Origin: Streptomyces scabiei 87.22 | Lineage (GTDB): Bacteria; Actinomycetota; Actinomycetes; Streptomycetales; Streptomycetaceae | Length of the DNA stretch: 64,000 bases | Assembly (NCBI RefSeq): GCF_000091305.1 | Contig: NC_013929.1 | Coordinates: forward strand, 4,836,001 to 4,900,000 | Direction: 5' to 3' | Shown here: positions 26,243 to 34,984 of the stretch, in pieces | Numbering within the stretch: position 1 is the stretch's first letter | Layout of the letters: the number at the start of each line of letters is the position of its first letter | Position numbers and translations under genes: made by a program | The notes under the pieces: generated by a model | The model's database searches: none | What the model saw: the letters and a program-made list of their open reading frames with translations, nothing else | Told to the model about the DNA's origin: nothing

Positions 26243-27928
26243 ATGAACGCGATGAGACAGAGCCCGGACCGGAACGGTCCCACCGGTACCGCGGCCCACG
26301 AGGTCCCGGTCCTGATCGTCGGGGGGTCCCTCGTCGGTCTGTCGGCCTCGGTGTTCCTGGGCCGGCTCGGGGTGCCGCACCTGCTGGTGGAGCGGCATTC
26401 CGGCACCTCCATCCACCCGCGCGGCCGGGGGAACAACGTCCGCACGATGGAGGTGTTCCGGACGGCCGGCGTCGAGGAGGGCATCCGCCGGGCCGCCGCC
26501 ACGCTCGCCGGCAACCACGGCATCCTGCAGACGCCCACCCTGGTCGGCGACGCGGGCGAGTGGCTGTTCAAGGAGATCGACGCGGGCGGCGGCCTCGCCC
26601 GGTTCAGCCCCAGTTCCTGGTGTCTGTGCAGCCAGAACGACCTGGAGCCGGTGCTGTTCGAGCACGCCGGGCGGCTCGGCGGCGATCTGCGGTACTCCAC
26701 CGAGATGATGTCGTTCGACAGCGACCCCTCCGGTGTCACCGCGGTCGTCAAGAGCCGGGAGACGGGCGAGCACACCACCGTCCGCGCGCAGTACCTCATC
26801 GCCGCCGACGGCCCCCGCAGCCCCGTCCGCGAACAGCTCGGCATCGGCCAGAGCGGCCCCGGCGACCTGTTCCACAACGTCAGCGTCACCTTCCGCTCCC
26901 GCGACCTCGCCGAGGTCGTGGGCGAGCGCCGCTTCATCGTCTGCTACCTGACGAACCCGGACGCCGACGGGGCGCTGCTGCCCGTGGACAACCGGGAGAA
27001 CTGGGTCTTCCACCTGCCCTGGCACCCCGAACACGGCGAGACCCTGGAGGAGTTCACCGAGGAGCGGTGCGTCGAGCACATCCGCCGCGCGGTCGGCGTC
27101 GCCGGTCTCGACGTCCGGATCACCGGCAAGGCCCCCTGGCACGCGGCCCAGCGCGTCGCCCGCGGCTACCGGTCGGGACGCGTCTTCCTGGCCGGCGACT
27201 CCGCCCACGAGATGTCCCCCACCGGGGCCTTCGGCTCCAACACCGGCATCCAGGACGCGCACAACCTCGCCTGGAAGCTGGCGGCGGTGCTCGGCGGCTG
27301 GGCCGGCGAGGCTCTGCTGGACTCCTACGACGCCGAGCGCCGCCCGGTCGCGGAGGCCACCAGCGCCCGTGCCGCCGCCCGCTCGGTCGAGCACAGCCAC
27401 CCCGGTTTCGCACCGGCCCCGGGGGTCGGCGGGGGCGGGGGCCCGCAGCGCGGCATCCTCAACGTGGCCCTCGGCTACCGCTACCCCCGGGGAGCCGTCC
27501 TCGGCACCGACCCGACCGCGCCGGTCGTCCCGGAGGGCCTCGACCTGACCGGCGAACCCGGCAGCCGCGCCCCCCATCTGGCGGTACGTCACCGGGGCGA
27601 CAGCATCTCCACCCTGGACCTGTACGAACGCTCCCTCGTCCTGCTCAGCGACGCGGCCGCCGGCGGGGCCGACGGATGGCACGCGGCCGCGCTCCGTCTC
27701 GCCGAGGCCATGTCCGTCCCCCTGACCTCGTACCGGTTCGGCACGGGACCGGACGCCGAGCTGACCGCGGAGGGCGAGAGGGACTGGGCGGCCGCCCACG
27801 GGACGACCGCCCCCGGCGCCGTCCTCGTACGCCCCGACGGGTTCGTGGCATGGCGGTCCCCGGGAGCGGTCCCGGACGCCGAGTCCACGCTGCGCGAGGC
27901 CCTGACCACCCTGCTGGCGACGGACTGA
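26243..27928 (+). CDS. FAD-dependent aromatic polyketide hydroxylase of the spore pigment cluster (whiE ORFVIII-like)
   Basis: This is a class A flavoprotein hydroxylase, predicted to oxidise the aromatic spore-pigment polyketide. The 561-residue protein has GGSLVGLSASVFLGRLGV (FAD-binding Rossmann turn) near 29-46, RGRGNNVRTMEVFR, the DGPRSPVREQLGI motif shared by FAD and NADPH sites, and GRVFLAGDSAHEMSPTGAFGSNTGIQDAHNLAWKL, the second FAD motif. The C-terminal 130 residues form the thioredoxin-like domain typical of RdmE/TcmG-type enzymes. It is separated from the PKS genes by a strong hairpin and 473 bases, on the same strand. In S. coelicolor, as I recall, the equivalent gene is divergent. 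Confidence 0.88.
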   Translation: MNAMRQSPDRNGPTGTAAHEVPVLIVGGSLVGLSASVFLGRLGVPHLLVERHSGTSIHPRGRGNNVRTMEVFRTAGVEEGIRRAAATLAGNHGILQTPTLVGDAGEWLFKEIDAGGGLARFSPSSWCLCSQNDLEPVLFEHAGRLGGDLRYSTEMMSFDSDPSGVTAVVKSRETGEHTTVRAQYLIAADGPRSPVREQLGIGQSGPGDLFHNVSVTFRSRDLAEVVGERRFIVCYLTNPDADGALLPVDNRENWVFHLPWHPEHGETLEEFTEERCVEHIRRAVGVAGLDVRITGKAPWHAAQRVARGYRSGRVFLAGDSAHEMSPTGAFGSNTGIQDAHNLAWKLAAVLGGWAGEALLDSYDAERRPVAEATSARAAARSVEHSHPGFAPAPGVGGGGGPQRGILNVALGYRYPRGAVLGTDPTAPVVPEGLDLTGEPGSRAPHLAVRHRGDSISTLDLYERSLVLLSDAAAGGADGWHAAALRLAEAMSVPLTSYRFGTGPDAELTAEGERDWAAAHGTTAPGAVLVRPDGFVAWRSPGAVPDAESTLREALTTLLATD

Positions 27929-27940
27929 CCCGGGAACACA

Positions 27941-27981
27941 CGGCCGGCCGGCACCGGGACGCCCCCGGTACCGGCCGGCCG
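27941..27981 (+). terminator. strong hairpin terminator after the hydroxylase
   Basis: Eighteen bases at 27941-27958 pair with 27964-27981 with one mismatch and a 5-base loop. It lies 12 bases after the hydroxylase stop and separates this gene from the polyketide operon. Confidence 0.8.
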
Positions 27982-28401
27982 CGTCATGCGCGCACCTGGG
28001 CAAGGGACCTGACGATCCATCACACCGCACGCGCCACCCGCACACCCGACGAGGCGTCGACTCTGCGGCCGACTCCGCGGGGGCTCGCCCGGCAGCGAGG
28101 ACGCACCCGGAGGTCCGGCCCACCGGCCCCACCCCCACCGGCGGCTCGGCCGCGTACGCCGGCAGCCCGCCCCGCCCCCGGCCGGCGCTCGGCGGCGCAG
28201 ACCGCCCGACCGCGGTTGGCCGGTGGTACGGCTCCGCACCGCCCCGGCGAGGCCGTCACCCGGGCGGCGCACCGGTCACCCGCGCAGTGCATACGAGTCG
28301 CGCGCCGGAAGGGGCGGGCCCAGGATCGAGGCACGCCGACGTCTCGCCGAACCGGCCGACGTTCGTCCGTCCCCGCCCCCCACCGAGGAGATGTGCGCAG
28401 G
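27982..28401. other. promoter region of the spore pigment operon
   Basis: These 420 bases hold no credible gene. They precede the first gene of the polyketide operon and should contain its sporulation-regulated promoter. I could not identify -35/-10 boxes with confidence. GAGGAG at 28386-28391 lies upstream of the ATG. Confidence 0.5.
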
Positions 28402-29556
28402 ATGACCACCACGTCCGAACGTCTTACGGAGACGCTGAAGCGACAGGTGTCGCAGCGGGTCTCCCAGTCCGTCTTCGACGGCTCCCGGCTCCGTGTCGTC
28501 CTCCTCGTGGACGTCTACGACGGCGCCCAGCAGCAGTTCCTGGAGGCGTACGAGCAGCTGTGCAACCAGGTCGCGTCGGTCCCCGGGCACGTCAGCGACC
28601 AGCTGTGCCAGTCCATCGAGAACCCCTCCCAGTGGCTGATCACCAGTGAGTGGGAGTCCGCCCCGCCGTTCCTCACCTGGGTGAACAGCGAAGAACACGT
28701 GGACATGGTCAAGCCGCTGCACAACTGCGTCCGCGACACCCGCTCCCTGCGCTTCCACATCGTCCGCGAGACCGGCGGCCCGGCCGTGGCGGCCGAGACC
28801 GGCGAGCGCCGGCTGCAGACCTCGCCCCGCATCGGCGACGGCCTGATCCGGCACGCGCTCACCTTCACGGTCAAGCCGGGCAGCGAGGAGAAGGTCGCCC
28901 GGATCCTCGCCGACTACGCCGCGCCGGACCCGAAGGTCGACGACACCACCCGCCTGTGCCGCACCTCCCTGTTCATGCACGGCAACCGCGTGGTCCGCGC
29001 CGTCGAGGTGCGGGGCGACCTGCTCGCCGCGCTGCGGCACGTGGCCCGGCAGCCCGAGGTGCGGGCCGTCGAGGAGGCCATCAACCCCTATCTGGAGCAG
29101 GACCGGGACCTGGACGACCCCGACTCCGCCCGGGTCTTCTTCACCCGCGCGGCGCTGCCCGCCGTCCACCATGTGACGGCCGGCCAGGAGAGCCCGGACG
29201 CCGTACGGCACGCGCTGTACTACCCGGCCCGCGAGGGCTGCGGTCTGCAGCTGGCCGAACTGCTCGCCCGGCAGGACGAGGCGGCGGCGGACGACCCGCA
29301 GGGGCCGGTGCTGCGCAGCACGATCTTCCAGCGCGACGACATCGTGGTGCGGCTGGTCGACGTGCGCGGCGGCATCGACAACGACCCCGGCCCCGTGCTC
29401 GGCCTCACCGACCGCGCCCGTGCGGCCGAGCTGACGGCGCTCCTGGACGGCGGCGCCCTCGGCGCGGACGGCTCGCCGAGGGAGGGCGCCCCCGCCCGCC
29501 TGCTCACGGTCGCCCGCATGGACCTCGTCACCGACCGCCGGGCGCCCGACGCCTGA
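28402..29556 (+). CDS. SchA/CurD-like protein of the spore pigment cluster (whiE ORFI-like)
   Basis: The 384-residue protein belongs to the SchA/CurD family found at the head of spore-pigment PKS operons. Its N-terminal part (about 25-115) looks like an ABM ferredoxin-like dimer fold with LRVVLLVDVYDGAQQQFLEAYEQL. A second similar segment begins at LIRHALTFTVKPGSEEKVARIL (about 153-235) and a third at VRHALYYPAREGCGLQLAELL (about 270 on). Three related folds in a row are thus visible. The biochemical role is not established; it is presumed to help oxidise or cyclise the polyketide. A cupin gene follows after 87 bases. Confidence 0.88.
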   Translation: MTTTSERLTETLKRQVSQRVSQSVFDGSRLRVVLLVDVYDGAQQQFLEAYEQLCNQVASVPGHVSDQLCQSIENPSQWLITSEWESAPPFLTWVNSEEHVDMVKPLHNCVRDTRSLRFHIVRETGGPAVAAETGERRLQTSPRIGDGLIRHALTFTVKPGSEEKVARILADYAAPDPKVDDTTRLCRTSLFMHGNRVVRAVEVRGDLLAALRHVARQPEVRAVEEAINPYLEQDRDLDDPDSARVFFTRAALPAVHHVTAGQESPDAVRHALYYPAREGCGLQLAELLARQDEAAADDPQGPVLRSTIFQRDDIVVRLVDVRGGIDNDPGPVLGLTDRARAAELTALLDGGALGADGSPREGAPARLLTVARMDLVTDRRAPDA

Positions 29557-29643
29557 TCCCCGGCACCGGGGGCCGTGCCCGTCCACCGGGCACGCCCCCG
29601 ACCCCCGCACCCGCCCGACGCAGCTCATGTTCGGAGGAACGTC

Positions 29644-30096
29644 GTGATCAATCGCCATCCCGGCATCGTGGATGTCAGCGAGGTCGAGCCCAACACCCGG
29701 CGCGGCGGCGATCTGCGCGCCATGCTGACCCCCTCCACGGTCGGCTCCACCAGCGGTTTCATGGGTGTGGCCATCGTGGCGCCCGGCGACCGCATCGCCG
29801 AGCACTACCACCCGTACTCCGAGGAGTTCATCTACGTCATCTGCGGACAGCTGGAGGTGGATCTCGACGGCGAGCCCCACCAACTCCAGCCGGAGCAGGG
29901 GCTGTTGATCCCCGCCCACATGCGGCACCGGTTCCGCAACGTCGGCAAGGTGGAGGCCCGCATGGTCTTCCACCTCGGCCCGCTGGCCCCGAGCCCGCCG
30001 CTCGGCCACGTCGACACCGAGGACGCGAACGGCGTACCGATCCCGGTGGAGGCGGCCCACGCCGGACGGGCCGAGCGACCTCAGGTCCGCTCATGA
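29644..30096 (+). CDS. cupin-domain protein of the spore pigment cluster (whiE ORFII-like)
   Basis: This 150-residue protein has a single cupin barrel. The metal motif 1 is EHYHPYSEEFIYVICGQLEVDLDG (two His and one Glu in the usual G(X)5HXH(X)3,4E spacing) and motif 2 is IPAHMRHRFRN. It probably acts as a small cyclase or oxygenase-like helper in spore-pigment maturation, as in CurC/WhiE-II relatives. The GTG start follows GGAGGAAC. The TGA overlaps the ATG of the ketosynthase, so translation is coupled. Confidence 0.9.
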   Translation: MINRHPGIVDVSEVEPNTRRGGDLRAMLTPSTVGSTSGFMGVAIVAPGDRIAEHYHPYSEEFIYVICGQLEVDLDGEPHQLQPEQGLLIPAHMRHRFRNVGKVEARMVFHLGPLAPSPPLGHVDTEDANGVPIPVEAAHAGRAERPQVRS

Positions 30097-31361
30097 CCAG
30101 GCGCGTGGCGGTCACCGGCATAGGCATCGTCGCTCCTGGCGGCATCGGGGTCCCGGCGTTCTGGGACCTGCTGGCCGACGGTCGCACGGCGACACGCGGC
30201 ATCACCTTCTTCGACCCGTCCGGGCTGCGTTCGCGGATCGCCGCCGAGTGCGACTTCGACCCGGCGGCCCACGGACTGGACGCCGGGCAGATCGCCCGGT
30301 GCGACCGGTACATCCAGTTCGCCCTGGTGGCCGGTGAGGAGGCCGTACGGGACTCAGGACTCGACCTCGCCGCGGAGAACCCCTGGCGGGTCGGGGTCTC
30401 CCTCGGCACCGCGGTCGGCGGCACCACCCGACTGGAGCACGACTACGTGCTGGTCAGCCATGGCGGGCAGCGCTGGGACGTGGACCACCGCGAGGCCGGA
30501 GCGCATCTGCACCGGGCGTTCGCGCCGAGCACCCTGGCCTCGACGGTCGCGGAGCGCTTCGAGGCACGCGGGCCGGTGCAGACCGTCTCCACCGGCTGCA
30601 CCTCGGGACTCGACGCCGTCGGGTACGCCTTCCACACCATCGAGGAGGGCCGGGCCGACATCTGCATAGCCGGCGCCTCGGACTCGCCGATCTCCCCGAT
30701 CACCATGGCCTGCTTCGACGCGATCAAGGCCACCTCCCCCGACAACGACGACCCGGCCCACGCCTCCCGTCCCTTCGACGCCGACCGCAACGGCTTCGTC
30801 ATGGGCGAGGGCGGCGCCGTGCTCGTCCTGGAGGAGCTGGAACACGCGAAGGCCAGGGGCGCGCGGATCTACTGCGAGATCGGGGGCTACGCCACCTTCG
30901 GCAACGCCTACCACATGACCGGTCTGACCAGTGAGGGGCTGGAGATGGCGCGGGCCATCGAGGACGCCCTCGACCACGCCCGGCTGGACCGCACGGCCGT
31001 CGACTACGTCAACGCGCACGGCTCGGGCACCAAGCAGAACGACCGGCACGAGACGGCCGCCGTCAAACGGACGCTCGGCGCGCACGCCTACGACACGCCC
31101 ATGAGTTCCATCAAGTCCATGGTGGGCCACTCGCTGGGCGCGATCGGCGCGATCGAGGTCGTCGCCTGTGCGCTGGCCCTGGCCCACCAGGTCGTCCCGC
31201 CCACCGCGAACTACGAGACCCCGGACCCCGAGTGCGACCTGGACTACGTCCCGCGCGTCGCCCGCGAACGGAAGCTGACCAACGTGCTCTCCGTGGGCAG
31301 CGGGTTCGGCGGGTTCCAGTCCGCGGTGGTCATGAGCCTGCCGAGGGAGAAGACACGATGA
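30093..31361 (+). CDS. type II PKS ketosynthase alpha subunit (whiE ORFIII-like)
   Basis: This is the catalytic ketosynthase that condenses malonyl units. The 422-residue protein has the nucleophile in STGCTSGLDAVG (cysteine 169), NAHGSGTKQND with the first catalytic histidine near 310 and MVGHSLGAIGAIE with the second near 345. All catalytic residues are intact. It begins inside the cupin stop codon and its own stop overlaps the chain-length factor start by four bases, the standard coupling for KS-alpha/CLF heterodimers. Confidence 0.96.
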   Translation: MTRRVAVTGIGIVAPGGIGVPAFWDLLADGRTATRGITFFDPSGLRSRIAAECDFDPAAHGLDAGQIARCDRYIQFALVAGEEAVRDSGLDLAAENPWRVGVSLGTAVGGTTRLEHDYVLVSHGGQRWDVDHREAGAHLHRAFAPSTLASTVAERFEARGPVQTVSTGCTSGLDAVGYAFHTIEEGRADICIAGASDSPISPITMACFDAIKATSPDNDDPAHASRPFDADRNGFVMGEGGAVLVLEELEHAKARGARIYCEIGGYATFGNAYHMTGLTSEGLEMARAIEDALDHARLDRTAVDYVNAHGSGTKQNDRHETAAVKRTLGAHAYDTPMSSIKSMVGHSLGAIGAIEVVACALALAHQVVPPTANYETPDPECDLDYVPRVARERKLTNVLSVGSGFGGFQSAVVMSLPREKTR

Positions 31362-32608
31362 GCGAACGGCGTCCTCGGCGCGCGGCCGTCACCGGAATCG
31401 GCGTGGTCGCGCCCAACGGAACGAGCACCGAGACGTTCTGGAAGTCGACCCGGGAGGGCATCAGCGTCCTGGACCGGGTCACCCGCGAGGGCTGCGAGCA
31501 CCTGCCGCTCAAGGTGGCGGGCGAGGTCCGCAACTTCGATCCGCCGTCGGCGGTCGAGGAGCGCTACCTCGTCCAGACCGACCGGTTCACGCACTTCGCG
31601 ATGGCCTCCGCCGACCAGGCGCTCGACGACGCCCGCCTGGACCGGCCCGAGACCGACGCGGCCCCGTTCTCGGTGGGCGTGGTCACCGCGGCCGGCTCCG
31701 GCGGCGGCGAGTTCGGGCAGCGGGAGCTGCAGCAGCTGTGGTCCAAGGGCAGCCGCTTCGTCGGCCCGTACCAGTCCATCGCCTGGTTCTACGCGGCGAG
31801 CACCGGCCAGATCTCCATCCGCCGCGGCTTCAAGGGCCCCTGCGGGGTCATCGCCTCCGACGAGGCGGGCGGTCTGGACGCCGTGGCGCACGCGGCACGG
31901 GCCGTGCGGCGCGGCACCGACGTGATGGTGACCGGCGCGACCGAGGCGCCGCTCGCCCCCTACTCCATGGTCTGCCAGCTCGGCTATCCGGAGCTGAGCA
32001 CCGTGGCCGACCCGGACCGCGCGTACCGGCCGTTCACCGCCGCGGCCTGCGGGTTCGTGCCCGCCGAGGGCGGCGCGATGCTCGTCGTGGAGGCCGAGGG
32101 CGCGGCCCGGGAGCGGGGCGCGCCCGTGCGGGCCCTGGTCGCGGGCCATGCCGCCACCTTCACCGGCGCCTCCCGCTGGGAGGAGTCCCGCGCGGGGCTC
32201 GCCGAGGCGATCCGGGCCGCCCTGGACGAGGCCGGCTGCGCCCCGGAGGAGATCGACGTGGTCTTCGCCGACGCCCTCGGCGTACCGGAGGCGGACCGTG
32301 CGGAGGCGCTGGCGATCGCGGACGCCCTCGGCGCGCACGGCACCCGGGTCCCCGTCACGGCGCCGAAGACCGCCATCGGCCGGGGCAACGGGGCGGCGGC
32401 CGTGCTGGACGTCGCGGCGGCCGTGCTCGCGATGGAGCACCGGGTGATCCCGCCCACCCCGAACGTCTTCGACGTCTGCCACGACCTCGACCTCGTCACC
32501 GGCACCGCCCGCGCCGCCGAGCCGCGCACGGCGCTGGTCCTCAGCCGGGGCCTCATGGGTTCGAACGCGGCACTGGTGCTGCGGCTCGGCCCCGGCAACG
32601 CCTCCTGA
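31358..32608 (+). CDS. type II PKS chain-length factor (KS-beta, whiE ORFIV-like)
   Basis: This is the non-condensing partner of the ketosynthase that sets the polyketide length. The 416-residue protein aligns along its whole length with KS-alpha, but the active-site cysteine is replaced: the segment reads ASDEAGGLDA, with glutamate 169 where most characterised chain-length factors have glutamine. The second His regions are also altered (FADALG, APKTAIGRGNGAAA). Spore-pigment systems usually make long chains of about 24 carbons, but length cannot be read here directly. It overlaps KS-alpha by four bases. Confidence 0.95.
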   Translation: MSERRPRRAAVTGIGVVAPNGTSTETFWKSTREGISVLDRVTREGCEHLPLKVAGEVRNFDPPSAVEERYLVQTDRFTHFAMASADQALDDARLDRPETDAAPFSVGVVTAAGSGGGEFGQRELQQLWSKGSRFVGPYQSIAWFYAASTGQISIRRGFKGPCGVIASDEAGGLDAVAHAARAVRRGTDVMVTGATEAPLAPYSMVCQLGYPELSTVADPDRAYRPFTAAACGFVPAEGGAMLVVEAEGAARERGAPVRALVAGHAATFTGASRWEESRAGLAEAIRAALDEAGCAPEEIDVVFADALGVPEADRAEALAIADALGAHGTRVPVTAPKTAIGRGNGAAAVLDVAAAVLAMEHRVIPPTPNVFDVCHDLDLVTGTARAAEPRTALVLSRGLMGSNAALVLRLGPGNAS

Positions 32609-32653
32609 CCACCCCTCACCACGCACCACCGACGCACCACCAAGGAGAACCGC

Positions 32654-32911
32654 ATGAGTGACCGCATCACCGTGGAAGAGCTGTCCGAGCTGATGAAGAA
32701 GGCCGCCGGGGTCACCGTCACCCCGGAGGAGCTCCAGCGGCGCCTGGAGTCCGGCTTCGACGTCATCGGCATCGACTCGCTCGGTCTGCTCGGCATCGTC
32801 GGCGAGCTGGAGAACCGGTACGGCACACCGATGCCGCCGGACGCGGAGAAGAGCCGGAGCCCCCGGCAGTTCCTCGACCAGGTCAACACCGCGCTGATGG
32901 CGGGTGCCTGA
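32654..32911 (+). CDS. acyl carrier protein of the spore pigment PKS (whiE ORFV-like)
   Basis: The 85-residue carrier protein has the phosphopantetheine serine in GIDSLGLL (serine 42) and four predicted helices. It carries the growing polyketide between ketosynthase, cyclases and tailoring enzymes. CAAGGAGAACCGC lies before the ATG. The gene ends one base before the ATG of the aromatase/cyclase. Confidence 0.95.
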   Translation: MSDRITVEELSELMKKAAGVTVTPEELQRRLESGFDVIGIDSLGLLGIVGELENRYGTPMPPDAEKSRSPRQFLDQVNTALMAGA

Positions 32912-32912
32912 C

Positions 32913-33392
32913 ATGGCCGGACACACGCAGAACGAGATCACCATCGCCGCCCCGGTCGACCTGGTCTGGGACATGACCAACGACGTCGCGAACTGGCCCC
33001 GGCTGTTCAGCGAGTACGCCACCGCCGAGATCCTCTCCCGGGAGGGGGACCGGGTGACGTTCCGGCTGACCATGCACCCGGACGAGAACGGCAAGGTGTG
33101 GAGCTGGGTCTCGGAGCGCGAGGCGGACCGGGACACCCTCAGCGTGGAGGCCCGCCGCGTCGAGACCGGGCCCTTCGCCTACATGAACATCCTGTGGGAG
33201 TACGAGAAGGTCCCCACCGGCACCCGGATGACCTGGACGCAGGACTTCGCGATGAAGCCCGACGCGCCGGTCGACGACGACTGGATGACGGACAACATCA
33301 ACCGGAACTCCAAGGTGCAGATGGCCCTGATCCGGGACCGCATCGAGAAGGCCGCCGCCGAACAGGGCGCCGCGCCGGGCCTGACCGACTGA
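32913..33392 (+). CDS. polyketide aromatase/cyclase (whiE ORFVI-like)
   Basis: This is a single-domain START/SRPBCC-type aromatase/cyclase of 159 residues. It begins with HTQNEITIAAPVDLVWDMTNDVANWPRLFSEYA, the classic opening of this fold, and ends with the long C-terminal helix NRNSKVQMALIRDRIEKAA. Such enzymes fold and aromatise the first rings of the nascent chain. The ATG at 32913 follows the carrier-protein stop directly; a GTG at 32904 is an alternative. Confidence 0.93.
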   Translation: MAGHTQNEITIAAPVDLVWDMTNDVANWPRLFSEYATAEILSREGDRVTFRLTMHPDENGKVWSWVSEREADRDTLSVEARRVETGPFAYMNILWEYEKVPTGTRMTWTQDFAMKPDAPVDDDWMTDNINRNSKVQMALIRDRIEKAAAEQGAAPGLTD

Positions 33393-33462
33393 GCGCCACG
33401 CGCACCATGAGCGCCCCACGCGCCCCACGCGCCGACCGACCGAGCCGGACGGAGAACACCGT

Positions 33463-33795
33463 ATGCACCAGTCCCTGATCGTCGCCCGGATGGCCCCGGG
33501 GTCGGCCCCGGACATCGCCAAGATCTTCGAGGAGTCCGACCGGGGCGAGCTGCCGCACCTCATCGGGGTCTCCCGGCGCAGCCTCTTCCAGTTCGACGAC
33601 GTCTACATCCACCTCGTCGAGTCCGAGCGGGACCCCACGCCGGTCATCACGAAGATGGCCGGACACCCCGAGTTCCGGGCCATCAGCGAACGGCTGTCGT
33701 CGTACGTCACCGCGTACGACCCGGCGACCTGGCGTTCGCCGAAGGACGCGATGGCGAACCGTTTCTACCGGTGGGAGCGGGACGGCCGCTCCTGA
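33463..33795 (+). CDS. TcmI-type polyketide cyclase (whiE ORFVII-like)
   Basis: The 110-residue protein is of the small TcmI cyclase family (ferredoxin-like dimer). It opens HQSLIVARMAPGSAPDIAKIFEESD and contains GVSRRSLFQFDDVYIHLVES and PEFRAISERLSSYVTAYDP. It would close a later ring of the pigment. The 70-base spacer before it has short gcgccccac direct repeats. A 15-bp perfect hairpin follows and ends the operon. Confidence 0.92.
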   Translation: MHQSLIVARMAPGSAPDIAKIFEESDRGELPHLIGVSRRSLFQFDDVYIHLVESERDPTPVITKMAGHPEFRAISERLSSYVTAYDPATWRSPKDAMANRFYRWERDGRS

Positions 33796-33804
33796 ACCGC
33801 CGTC

Positions 33805-33843
33805 GGGCCGTCGGGCACGTGCGAGACGCGTGCCCGACGGCCC
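33805..33843 (+). terminator. bidirectional terminator between the PKS operon and the methyltransferase
   Basis: The arms GGGCCGTCGGGCACG and CGTGCCCGACGGCCC (15 perfect pairs) enclose a 9-base loop. It sits between convergent gene ends 55 bases apart, so it can terminate both transcripts. Confidence 0.88.
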
Positions 33844-33849
33844 GTACGG

Positions 33850-34941
33850 TCATCCGGGCACGTGGCAGTCGAACGCGTGCAGATAGGCGTTGACCGGGCG
33901 CACGTCGTCGATCACCAGTCCCGCGTCCGTCAGTCGGCGGGTCATGCTCTCGGTGGTGTGTTTGGCCCCGCCGACGTTGAGGAGCAGCAGCAGGTCCATC
34001 GCGGTGCTGAAGCGCATCGAGGGCGAGTCGTCGACGAGGTTCTCGATGACCACGACCCGGGTCCCCGGGCCGCCGGTGGCGATGACGTTGCGCAGCAGCC
34101 GGACCGTGCTGTCGTCGTCCCACTCCAGGATGTTCTTGATGACGTACACGTCGGCCCGGACCGGGACGGCCTCACGGCAGTCGCCGGGGACGACGCGGGT
34201 GCGGTCCGCGAGCGCGCCGCCCGGCCGCAGCCGGGGGTCGGCGTTCTCCACCACGCGCGGCAGGTCGAGCAGGGTGCCGTGCAGCTCCGGGTGCTTCTCC
34301 AGCAGGCTCGCCACGACGTGGCCCTGTCCCCCGCCGATGTCGGCGACGGACGAACTCCCCGACAGGTCGAGGAAGTCGGCGACGTCCCGCGCGGACTGCA
34401 CGCTGGAGGTCGTCATGGCGCGGTTGAAGACGTCCGCCGACTCCGGGGCGTCCTCGTTGAGGTAGACGAAGAACTCCTTGCCGTACAGCTCCTCGACGAC
34501 GTTGTGGCCGGAGCGCACCGCCTCGTCGAGCTTCGGCCAGGCGTCCCAGGTCCACGGCTCGGTGCACCACAGGGCGATGGCGCGCAGGCTGTGCGGGTCG
34601 TCCTCGCGCAGCAGCCGGGACATGTCGGTGTGCGCGAACGTCCCGTCCGGCCGCTCGGTGAAGACGCCGTAGCAGGACAGGGCCCGCAACAGCCGCCGCA
34701 GCGGCTTCGGTTCGGCCTTCACCGCGGCGGCGATGTCCTCCGCGGACAGCGGGGTGTCACCGAGGGCGTCGGCGACCCCCAGCCGGGCGGCGGCACGCAG
34801 GGCCGCGGCACAGGCGGCGCCGAACACCAGCTCCCTGAACCGCATGGGGGGCGGGGGCGCCGAGGTGTCCTGCGCCGGGTGCGGGGCCTTGTCCGAGGAG
34901 ACCGGCGCGGTGGTGGTCTGTCGGGTCTGAGCGGTCGTCAT
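33850..34941 (-). CDS. SAM-dependent O-methyltransferase, polyketide type
   Basis: The 363-residue protein has the N-terminal winged-helix dimerisation domain (FRELVFGAACAAALRAAARLGVADALG, followed by LRRLLRALSCYGVF) and the C-terminal Rossmann methyltransferase domain with SAM motif VADIGGGQGHV near 215 and KNILEWDDD. This is the TcmN/DnrK class of O-methyltransferases that act on aromatic polyketides. It converges on the spore-pigment operon and ends at the shared terminator. A role in methylating the pigment is inferred from context. The ATG follows GAAGGAGGACG. Confidence 0.9.
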   Translation of the reverse strand: MTTAQTRQTTTAPVSSDKAPHPAQDTSAPPPPMRFRELVFGAACAAALRAAARLGVADALGDTPLSAEDIAAAVKAEPKPLRRLLRALSCYGVFTERPDGTFAHTDMSRLLREDDPHSLRAIALWCTEPWTWDAWPKLDEAVRSGHNVVEELYGKEFFVYLNEDAPESADVFNRAMTTSSVQSARDVADFLDLSGSSSVADIGGGQGHVVASLLEKHPELHGTLLDLPRVVENADPRLRPGGALADRTRVVPGDCREAVPVRADVYVIKNILEWDDDSTVRLLRNVIATGGPGTRVVVIENLVDDSPSMRFSTAMDLLLLLNVGGAKHTTESMTRRLTDAGLVIDDVRPVNAYLHAFDCHVPG

Positions 34942-34984
34942 ACGACGTCCTCCTTCTTCGCGTTCGTGGGACGACCGGGGCCGG

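Noticed and set aside
28287..28401. A short frame in the spore-pigment promoter region as a leader gene
   Set aside because: No ribosome site or conserved pattern was seen and its codon use is not typical.
32913..33795. A second carrier-protein or ketoreductase gene in the pigment cluster
   Set aside because: The two frames are full-length cyclases; no phosphopantetheine motif or Rossmann reductase motif is present.
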